DNA of 6,005 bases from Desulfobacterales bacterium (GTDB lineage: Bacteria > Desulfobacterota > Desulfobacteria > Desulfobacterales > Desulfosalsimonadaceae): the NCBI GenBank assembly GCA_018399455.1, contig JAGYOT010000132.1, positions 1 through 6,005 of the forward strand, read 5' to 3'. A program made the position numbers and the translations under genes. The notes under the pieces were generated by a model. That model made no database searches. It was given only the letters and a program-made list of their open reading frames with translations, and was not told the DNA's origin. Numbering within the stretch: position 1 is the stretch's first letter; each line of letters begins with the position of its first letter. Positions 1 to 6,005 of the stretch are shown here, piece by piece.

Positions 1-3
1 AAA

Positions 4-2901
4 CTAGCTTTGTACTTTCGACCGTCCGTCTTCGAGCACATAGATGCGGTCGGCGTTGATAATCGTGCTCAGCCGGTGCGCGATAACAATGCGGGTGGCA
101 TTGAGTTCTTCAACGCTTTTGGACACCATGGCCTGGGTTGTGTTGTCCAGCGCGCTTGTGGCCTCATCAAAGAGAAGCAATTTGGGTTCGTTGACAATGG
201 CCCGGGCAATCATCATCCGCTGACGCTGCCCGCCGGAAAAGGTGCCCGCGTTTTCCGAAACCACGGTAAACATGCCCATGGGCATCGTTTTAATATCCTT
301 TTCCATGCCGGCACGGCGGGCGGCCCGCCATGCATCGTCGATGTCAAGCGGAGAGGCGCCGACGATGTTGGTAAAAATATCACCCGGCATAAGGCTGCCG
401 TGCTGCAGGACCACTCCCATCTGGTGCCTTACGCTGTCAAGATCCAGCTGGGCCAGATCCTGGCCGTCGTAGAAAATACCGCCGCTCTCAGGCATCTCAA
501 AGCCGAGCAGGAGCCGGAACAGGGTGGATTTTCCGGATCCCGAGCCGCCCACGATAGCCACGAACTCCCCGGGATAGGCTTCAAGGGATACGCCTTTGAG
601 GATCTGCGGGCCGTTTTCCTCATAGCTGAAAGTCACATGGTTGACTTCAATCTGTCCGGAAAGCTCTCCCGGATGGACCTTGACCAGGTTCTGTTCAGGC
701 TCGGATGAAATAATCGGTTCCGCCCGGTTAAACAGAAGAAATATACCGCTGAAATACTCCATTACGGTTCCCAGAGAAAGCACCGCGGTGACAAAGGCCC
801 CGATGGCTGTGTTAAACGCCGTATATTCGCCCGGCGTCAAAGCATCTTCCCAGTGAAAAACAATAAGGGCAATAATGAGCATGCGGCTTAACGGATCATA
901 AGCCCTGGAAAATGTCTGCTGCCATACGACATACCTCCGGCTTTTCCAATCCACGCGTTTCTGTGCGGCAAACATTTCCGCCCACCGCTCGTAGGCCCGC
1001 CATTCAGCCCCGGCGGTCTTAAGCTTTGAGATACCCGTGGTCAGCTGCAGGACCAGGCCAGAAATTTTTCCCTGGATATCATAAAGGGTGGCGGCGGCCT
1101 TAAACTGCAGCCTTCCCACGTAAAGGATAAAAAAGAGGGCGGCAACCACCATCAGAAGACCGCATAACGCCAGTTCCCTGTGAAAATGAAACATCACGAA
1201 AAAATTGACAGAGGCAAAGATGCCGGACATGGCCGTGATGACCACCGTTCCCTTGATCTGATTGCTGACCTCCATCAGGCTGTTGGCCCGGTTGGAAAGA
1301 TCCCCCGCGTTGGTGATATTAAAAAAGGGGATCGGCAGCTTGAGCAGGCGGTCCCACAGCGCCGGCTGAATGCGGGCCTCGGCCTTAAAATTGGTCCGCA
1401 GAAGCGCAACCGCCTTAAACAGCTCAAACATGGCCGAGCCGACGGCCGCGGCAATCAGTCCCAGCATGATCTGGTAAAGATAGCTGTAGTGATTGCCGGG
1501 GATGATATCGCTGATGACTTTATTGGTTGCGACGGGGACGATCAGGCTGATGAGACCGGCGCAGAATCCGGCGATGAGGATTGTCCGGATTTCCTTGCGG
1601 CATTCGCTCAATGCGGTCTTTATCAGATCCTTGCGCGTCAGTTTCCGGTCGGGAATCGTTTTGTAGAACATATAGGCGTGGGAGCGGAGTGTTTCGGCAA
1701 GCTCCGGGGTTAATGGCTCAGACGGCGTCCCATCAGGATAAACCATTTGATAGCGGCGTTTTCCTTTGGGTATGATGGAAACCGCAAGGCCGTCTGCCTT
1801 CCGAAAGGCAACCATTGGAGCAAGCTCCCGGGTGTACCACCGCCCGGCAAGTTTGACCATGTGCATGCGCACACCGGAAGCCCTGGACAGCAGCAGAAGC
1901 TTGCGGTGCAGATTCTCATCCCCGGGAAGTCCTTCAGGACGCTTGAATTCAACACCCATTTCACGGCCCACGGTTTCACAGGCAGCAAACAGGGCATCTT
2001 CAGTACCCATCAAATCGGCGGGGCGGGCGCCTTCCTTTAATACTTCAGCCAGATGGGAGATGGCCGCTTTCCATACCCGCAAATCCACTCTTTTCTGAGC
2101 TTCGTGCTGTTCGCAGGCAGAATTTCGGATTTCAGCGATCCGCTCTCCGGCGGCCGAAAGGAGCAGGCGATGGAAATGCCTGAGAAACGGCCATGTTTCG
2201 CCCTCGTCAACCACCTCGTCAATGGATTTCAGCGTCAGTGTGATCGCCTGATCGGTTTCCAGACGATACCAGAGATCCATGGTAAGCGGAACGTAGTCAA
2301 CATCGACGGATTTAACGTCAACCATGCCGCCGATTTTAAGCGTTGCCTCCTCCTCCGGAACCTTGAGCCAAGCGGCCTGCTTATTTCTCATGGTTATGGA
2401 AAAGGCCCCGGCATCCGTAACCTCATATGTCTTTTCTTCTTCTTTGAGGTGATAATCGATTTTTTGGGAAGGCATGGCCAAAAGGTTTCCAAAGACCCCT
2501 TCGGTCCAGTCCTGAATTGCCGGCAAAAGCCAGTCCGAAGAAGCCTCAAGCGCTCTGGCGGCCGATTCAAACTCGGCGCGTGAAATTTTGAGGATCACGG
2601 TTTCCTGCAGTCCCCGGGCAAGAAGGGAGAACTCCATCTGCAGGGCGCTATCGCAGAAAAAAACGCCCCCGGTCTCCATCGAATGGCACCAGTAAAGGGC
2701 GCCTTCCGGGAACCCGTCTTTGGCAAGGCGGGTAAAAAAGAAGTCCAGGTGTCCTGAGATAAGAAGGCAGACCGCATCCTCCCGCCAAAGCTCCAGCTGC
2801 TTGTTGCCCCCGGCCTCAACCCGTGTTCCGTTCTCCTGAAATATCTTAACCAGGGGGCTGTTTGTCACATCTTCGTTTCGCATGGCGTCGTTTTGTGTCA
2901 T
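4..2901 (-). CDS. NHLM-type bacteriocin ABC transporter, large permease/ATP-binding protein without active peptidase
   Basis: A 965-residue second ABC exporter subunit of the cassette (TIGR03797-like), probably working with the peptidase ABC protein; whether as heterodimer or separate homodimer cannot be seen. About 430 residues precede the membrane domain. Residues 15-250 look beta-rich and may be cyclic-nucleotide-binding/cupin-like (weak inference). Residues 255-295 are charged and helical. Residues 298-417 resemble a C39 peptidase fold without its His and Asp. Hydrophobic segments lie near 441-458, 475-495, 551-571, 577-597, 671-683 and 692-715. The nucleotide-binding domain starts near 750: Walker A GGSGSGKS 785-792, Q-loop Gln833, signature FSGGQRQR 888-895, Walker B with Glu913 (LLLFDEATSALD), switch His942 (AHRLS). 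The protein stops five residues after LEDGR, some 20 residues sooner than its partner does after the equivalent DSGK, so the C-terminus may be truncated. The chosen ATG (2901-2899) overlaps the upstream stop; Met7 is a possible alternative start. Confidence 0.93.
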   Translation of the reverse strand: MTQNDAMRNEDVTNSPLVKIFQENGTRVEAGGNKQLELWREDAVCLLISGHLDFFFTRLAKDGFPEGALYWCHSMETGGVFFCDSALQMEFSLLARGLQETVILKISRAEFESAARALEASSDWLLPAIQDWTEGVFGNLLAMPSQKIDYHLKEEEKTYEVTDAGAFSITMRNKQAAWLKVPEEEATLKIGGMVDVKSVDVDYVPLTMDLWYRLETDQAITLTLKSIDEVVDEGETWPFLRHFHRLLLSAAGERIAEIRNSACEQHEAQKRVDLRVWKAAISHLAEVLKEGARPADLMGTEDALFAACETVGREMGVEFKRPEGLPGDENLHRKLLLLSRASGVRMHMVKLAGRWYTRELAPMVAFRKADGLAVSIIPKGKRRYQMVYPDGTPSEPLTPELAETLRSHAYMFYKTIPDRKLTRKDLIKTALSECRKEIRTILIAGFCAGLISLIVPVATNKVISDIIPGNHYSYLYQIMLGLIAAAVGSAMFELFKAVALLRTNFKAEARIQPALWDRLLKLPIPFFNITNAGDLSNRANSLMEVSNQIKGTVVITAMSGIFASVNFFVMFHFHRELALCGLLMVVAALFFILYVGRLQFKAAATLYDIQGKISGLVLQLTTGISKLKTAGAEWRAYERWAEMFAAQKRVDWKSRRYVVWQQTFSRAYDPLSRMLIIALIVFHWEDALTPGEYTAFNTAIGAFVTAVLSLGTVMEYFSGIFLLFNRAEPIISSEPEQNLVKVHPGELSGQIEVNHVTFSYEENGPQILKGVSLEAYPGEFVAIVGGSGSGKSTLFRLLLGFEMPESGGIFYDGQDLAQLDLDSVRHQMGVVLQHGSLMPGDIFTNIVGASPLDIDDAWRAARRAGMEKDIKTMPMGMFTVVSENAGTFSGGQRQRMMIARAIVNEPKLLLFDEATSALDNTTQAMVSKSVEELNATRIVIAHRLSTIINADRIYVLEDGRSKVQS

Positions 2902-5075
2902 TAGTTTTCCACCAGGTTGGCGTACAGCCCTTCGGCATCCTGAATCAGTTCGTCATGAATGCCGCGCTGGGCAATTTTTCCGGAATCCATGACAATGATT
3001 TCGTCGCAGTCACGAATGGTGCTCAAACGATGCGCAATAATAAGACAGGCGCATCCCCTGCGCCGCAACGCCCTGTCGATTCCCTGTTCGGTAACGGGAT
3101 CCAGGGCACTGGTCGCCTCGTCAAGAATCAGAATACGCGGATCGCGCACAAGCGCTCGCGCAATTTCAAGGCGCTGGCGCTGCCCGCCGGAAAAGTTGGA
3201 ACCCCCCTCTTTTACCGGACTTTCATAGCCGAGATCCCGCATGACGACATAGTCATGGATGCAGGCGTCCTTTCCGGCCGCAACGACCGCATCTCCTTTT
3301 ATCGTAGGATCCCAAAGCGTGATGTTTTCTTTGATTGTGCTTTCAAAAAGAAAAATTTCCTGATCGACAAGCGCCATGGAATTGCACAGGCACTTTCGGC
3401 TGTAATTCTCTTTTGGCTGGTGGTCAAAGAGGACTTCTCCTGACCATGGCGTATAAAGTCCTGTAATTAAACGAAGAACAGTGGTTTTGCCGCTGCCTGA
3501 CGGTCCAACCAGCGCAATCCGTTTGCCCGGGACCAGTTCAAGGTTAAAGTTTTCAATCAGCGGCGGATCCAGCGGGCTGTATCCGAAGGTCACATTGCGC
3601 AGGCTCAGATACCCTTCGAGCTTAACCTTTCCGGATGGCTCATCGTTTTTCTCCTCATAGACCTCGTCGGTATCATAGTTTAAAACATCGTTGACGCGGT
3701 TGAGGTCACTCTGGATTTCCTGAAGCCGGGTGCCCAGATTAATGAGGTTGTTGACCGGCTGGGAAAACCCGGCCAAAAGGGCCTGGAACGCGACCAGACC
3801 GCCAATGGTCATATGCCCTTCCATTACCCGGAGGGCCCCGATAATGAGAATCGCCATTATCGCGAGTTGATCAAAAAACTTGGGGATAACCGATAAGAGC
3901 TGGGTCGGCAGTTCGATTTCCTGGCGCGAGTTGTAGACCTTGTTGTAAAACCCGGCCCATCGGTTGAAAAAATCCGCTTCCTGGCCTGAAGCCTTAAGCG
4001 ATTCAATGGTCTGAACCCCGCCCATGGAAGTGGAGGTCAGCTTACCCTTGTCGCTTTGAAGGCGGCGGTTCAAGTCGGTGCGTTTTCGCGATACATACTG
4101 GAGAAGCCACAGGTTCAGCGACGAAAACCCGATGCTGATGCCGGTTAACACAACATCATAGGTGAACATAATCACGGCATAGAAGGCTACCGTGAAAAGG
4201 TTGACCATGTTGGTTGCCAGATCGCCGCCAAGGAGGTTGGCGACCTGGTCATTTAACTGCACCCGGCTGCCGACCTCTCCGCCGTGGCGCTGGGTGAAGA
4301 AAACCAGCGGCATCTTGAGCACATGCAGAAGGAACCGGCCGGAGGTGACAAGGGAGAGCTTCATTTGAAGCTTCAGGATAACCCGCTGCTGCAGGATGTT
4401 CATTACAGCCTGGAAAAAAATGGCCGATCCGAATGCCCACATGAGCGGATTGACCCAGGCATCGCGTTTTGCAGCAAGAATATCGTCAACGAATATCTTG
4501 GAAAACGTCGGGATCACAAGCCCCGGGACAACCAGCCCCAACCCGATCAGAAGTATGATAGCGAGAGGTTTTTTAAAATCCTTAAGCTGGGCAACTAGCG
4601 GTCGGATGACACCGGGCGGCCGCCCCCCTTTCCGGAATTCATCAGCAGGCTCGAAAAAAAGGGCCACGCCGGTAAAAGATTCGTCAAATTCCCTGGTGGA
4701 TATGACCCGGGGTCCGATCGCCGGGTCATTCAGATAAACCTTGTCATTGCCGAAACCCTCCACCACGAGGAAGTGATTGAAGTTCCAGAAAGCAATGAAC
4801 GGGGTTTTGTATTTGCTCAGGTTGGCGATGTTCGACACCTGCTTGCCCGAGGCCTTCAGCCCGTACTTGCGGGCCGCGCGCAATACATTGCTCGCCTTGC
4901 TGCCGTCCCTGGAAACGCCGCACTCAACCCGCAGTTTTTCAAGCGGTTCATAGCGGCGGTAATATGCCAGTATGATTGCAAGGGCCGCCGCCCCGCACTC
5001 GACCGCCTCCATCTGGATGACCGTGGGGGTCTTGGCGCGCGGGCCCTTTTTAAAGCTAAACTCCCTGTTCGCCAT
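2901..5075 (-). CDS. NHLM-type bacteriocin ABC transporter, C39 peptidase/permease/ATP-binding protein
   Basis: A 724-residue inner-membrane exporter that is expected to cleave a double-glycine leader from a peptide and export the core using ATP. Residues 14-145 are a peptidase C39 domain: oxyanion Gln21, nucleophile Cys27 (QMEAVECGAAAL), His101 (NFNHFLVVEGF) and Asp117 (YLNDPAIG), so all catalytic residues are present. Hydrophobic segments near 170-190, 209-226, 290-308, 312-328, 394-414 and 422-438 form the six-helix ABC membrane domain. The nucleotide-binding domain spans about 488-715: Walker A GPSGSGKT 524-531, Q-loop Gln572, signature FSGGQRQR 628-635, Walker B with catalytic Glu653 (ILILDEATSALD), and switch His682 (AHRLS). 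Length and domain order are those of TIGR03796-type proteins. The start is supported by GGAG nine bases upstream and by the short lead-in to the C39 domain that is usual in the family. Its stop overlaps the next gene's ATG by one base. The specific NHLM assignment, rather than general bacteriocin exporter, relies on the adjacent large second ABC gene. Confidence 0.95.
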   Translation of the reverse strand: MANREFSFKKGPRAKTPTVIQMEAVECGAAALAIILAYYRRYEPLEKLRVECGVSRDGSKASNVLRAARKYGLKASGKQVSNIANLSKYKTPFIAFWNFNHFLVVEGFGNDKVYLNDPAIGPRVISTREFDESFTGVALFFEPADEFRKGGRPPGVIRPLVAQLKDFKKPLAIILLIGLGLVVPGLVIPTFSKIFVDDILAAKRDAWVNPLMWAFGSAIFFQAVMNILQQRVILKLQMKLSLVTSGRFLLHVLKMPLVFFTQRHGGEVGSRVQLNDQVANLLGGDLATNMVNLFTVAFYAVIMFTYDVVLTGISIGFSSLNLWLLQYVSRKRTDLNRRLQSDKGKLTSTSMGGVQTIESLKASGQEADFFNRWAGFYNKVYNSRQEIELPTQLLSVIPKFFDQLAIMAILIIGALRVMEGHMTIGGLVAFQALLAGFSQPVNNLINLGTRLQEIQSDLNRVNDVLNYDTDEVYEEKNDEPSGKVKLEGYLSLRNVTFGYSPLDPPLIENFNLELVPGKRIALVGPSGSGKTTVLRLITGLYTPWSGEVLFDHQPKENYSRKCLCNSMALVDQEIFLFESTIKENITLWDPTIKGDAVVAAGKDACIHDYVVMRDLGYESPVKEGGSNFSGGQRQRLEIARALVRDPRILILDEATSALDPVTEQGIDRALRRRGCACLIIAHRLSTIRDCDEIIVMDSGKIAQRGIHDELIQDAEGLYANLVEN
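2908..2913 (-). promoter_or_regulatory. Likely ribosome binding site of the second ABC gene, inside the end of the first
   Basis: The minus strand reads GGTGGA, one mismatch from GGAGGA, six bases before the ATG at 2901-2899. It lies within the last codons of the upstream gene. Together with the one-base stop/start overlap (TAATG, 2903-2899) it suggests translational coupling between the two ABC proteins. Because the sequence also encodes the conserved-looking C-terminus of the upstream protein, the match may partly be chance. Confidence 0.45.
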
Positions 5076-5133
5076 TGATTTTTACTCCGCGCCCCGGTGG
5101 GCTGCTATCGGCGGATATGATTGGACAAGCCCG
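5076..5133 (-). other. Intergenic gap between adaptor and peptidase ABC gene
   Basis: This 58-base spacer is the only non-coding stretch of any size in the window. Apart from the GGAG ribosome binding site it shows no clear promoter boxes and no T-tract terminator. A five-base inverted repeat (5099-5103 with 5128-5132, 24-base loop) is too weak to call a regulatory hairpin. The genes are most simply one operon transcribed from beyond the right edge. Confidence 0.6.
5085..5088 (-). promoter_or_regulatory. Ribosome binding site of the peptidase ABC gene
   Basis: On the minus strand this reads GGAG, followed by nine A/T-rich bases and then the ATG at 5075-5073. It supports that start codon and shows that the gene has its own initiation signal despite lying only 58 bases after the adaptor stop. 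Confidence 0.7.
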
Positions 5134-6005
5134 TTATTCTTCATCGTCTTCCACCCAGTTCTTTTCCTGGACGCCGAGGATTTTTTTGCGGACAAACGGC
5201 ATGACGAATTCAACAGGGCGCTTGTGTTCGATCACCACATTGGCAGAACAAAGGGTTCCCGCCCTTATTTGTACCGGCGCTCCCTGCCTGGTGCTCCATT
5301 TAAGGCCGCTTACGGTTGAGGGATCAGGCAGCAGGCAGACAGTGACTTCATAGGGTGCTCCTTTGGCGGTTAAGTTCTGTACAAGCAGGTCATTCTGAAG
5401 GATTCTTCGCATGGCTGCATTGTTTACCGTATAGGTGGATACCCGGCTTACAAAGCCTCGGACATTGCCATACTGGCCGGTTTCAATAGAGAAGGGGGTT
5501 ACAAGCGTATCCATGCCCGGCTCCACTTTGGAGCCGTCCTGGGACTCCACATAGAGTTTGCAGATCAGCTCGTCGGTCAGCGTATTTTGCTGCTCCACCT
5601 GGAGCAGCTCATCTCCCGGGTTAAGCATGCGCCCGGTTTTGGCGGCGATACTGATGACACGCCCCCTGCACTGTGCCCGTACAGCCCTCTGCCGCCGGAA
5701 TTTTTCCAGCTCCTGCTTTAACGCCAGACGCTGTTCCGCCATTGTTCGGTAAAGCTCGTTTAACTGTTCCTGAAGCTGGTTTTCCTGCCTGGCAATCTCT
5801 ACATCCAGCTGTTTGAGCTGGGCATTGATCTGTTTGTTTTTGTTCAACGCGTTTTCATAATCTGTTTTGGCCTGGATGTAAGAGCCTTTGGTATCCAGTC
5901 CCTTTTTCCACAGTACCTTCTGATTGTCGCGCTTTTCTTTAAGCCAGTTCAGATACCGTTTGTTGATCTCAAGATCCATCTCGTAGTTAAGCCTGTCGAG
6001 AAAGG
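5134..6005 (-). CDS. NHLM-type bacteriocin system secretion protein, HlyD-family periplasmic adaptor (5' partial)
   Basis: Membrane-fusion (adaptor) subunit that would link an inner-membrane ABC exporter to an outer-membrane channel. The reading frame is open to the right edge, so the true start, N-terminal membrane anchor and first half of the hairpin lie outside; 289 codons plus the stop (TAA, 5134-5136) are visible. The in-frame ATG at 5979-5977 is probably internal, because eight more sense codons precede it and an adaptor needs an upstream anchor. Numbering from that Met: residues 1-97 are charged, Gln/Leu-rich and predicted coiled coil (the alpha-hairpin); 100-130 form a lipoyl-like half motif (CRGRVISIAAKTGRMLNPGD); 135-250 look like the beta-barrel region; residues 245-270 hold the membrane-proximal end (SANVVIEHKRPVEFVMPFVR); the tail is acidic (VEDDEE). 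It lies 58 bases before the peptidase ABC gene on the same strand. The family call (TIGR03794-like) rests on overall resemblance plus context; a generic type I secretion adaptor is the alternative. Confidence 0.88.
   Translation of the reverse strand, partial: FLDRLNYEMDLEINKRYLNWLKEKRDNQKVLWKKGLDTKGSYIQAKTDYENALNKNKQINAQLKQLDVEIARQENQLQEQLNELYRTMAEQRLALKQELEKFRRQRAVRAQCRGRVISIAAKTGRMLNPGDELLQVEQQNTLTDELICKLYVESQDGSKVEPGMDTLVTPFSIETGQYGNVRGFVSRVSTYTVNNAAMRRILQNDLLVQNLTAKGAPYEVTVCLLPDPSTVSGLKWSTRQGAPVQIRAGTLCSANVVIEHKRPVEFVMPFVRKKILGVQEKNWVEDDEE

Noticed and set aside
10..708. Plus-strand ORF of 232 codons
   Set aside because: It lies wholly antisense to the ATPase domain and end of the membrane domain of the second ABC gene, whose motifs are clear. 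Its product resembles no family I recognise, so it is a shadow frame.
1180..2583. Several plus-strand ORFs of 97-177 codons
   Set aside because: All sit opposite the second ABC gene, are rich in His, Gln and Arg as expected for complement frames, and have no recognisable motif.
224..3195. Identical 18-base direct repeat at 224-241 and 3178-3195
   Set aside because: Both copies encode the conserved ABC signature (FSGGQRQR) of the two paralogous ATPase domains; this is protein-level conservation, not a DNA repeat element.
2862..3443. Plus-strand ORF of 193 codons across the junction of the two ABC genes
   Set aside because: It is antisense to the ATPase domain of the peptidase ABC protein and the start of the next gene. 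The composition is that of a complement frame, and no recognisable domain is present.
5099..5132. Inverted repeat GGGCT/AGCCC in the intergenic gap, as a possible terminator or attenuator
   Set aside because: It has only five paired bases, a 24-base loop and no following T-run, so it is easily expected by chance.

Overview
The window holds three genes, all read from the minus strand and packed head to tail. In transcription order they are an HlyD-type periplasmic adaptor (5' end beyond the right edge), an ABC exporter with an N-terminal C39 peptidase, and a second, larger ABC exporter with no active peptidase. This set and order match the three-gene export cassette of the NHLM (nitrile hydratase leader microcin) / Nif11-leader bacteriocin systems, known as the TIGR03794, TIGR03796 and TIGR03797 families. 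The assignment comes from reading the proteins; no database search was run.

Layout from right to left: 6005-5134 is the partial adaptor, with coiled coil, lipoyl-like half motif and beta-barrel region. 5133-5076 is a short gap carrying a Shine-Dalgarno sequence. 5075-2901 is the peptidase/permease/ATPase, with all C39 and ABC catalytic motifs intact. 2901-4 is the second permease/ATPase; its ATG overlaps the previous stop codon by one base, and it carries about 430 residues ahead of its membrane domain. Only three bases follow its stop. No RNA gene, mobile element, CRISPR array, promoter or convincing terminator is visible, and the transcription start and end must lie outside the window.

Likely joint function (inference from the families): the C39 domain cuts a double-glycine type leader from a ribosomally made, probably modified peptide. 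One or both ABC proteins move the core peptide across the inner membrane, and the adaptor bridges to an outer-membrane channel. The precursor peptide and modifying enzymes are not in this window. The need for an adaptor implies a Gram-negative cell. The mid-50s GC (by eye) and protein style would suit a deltaproteobacterium or a similar secondary-metabolite-rich lineage, but the taxon cannot be fixed from this sequence.

The most notable points are a C39-like fold that appears to have lost its catalytic residues inside the second ABC protein, an unusually early stop at that protein's C-terminus, and apparently complete ATPase sites in both transporters.
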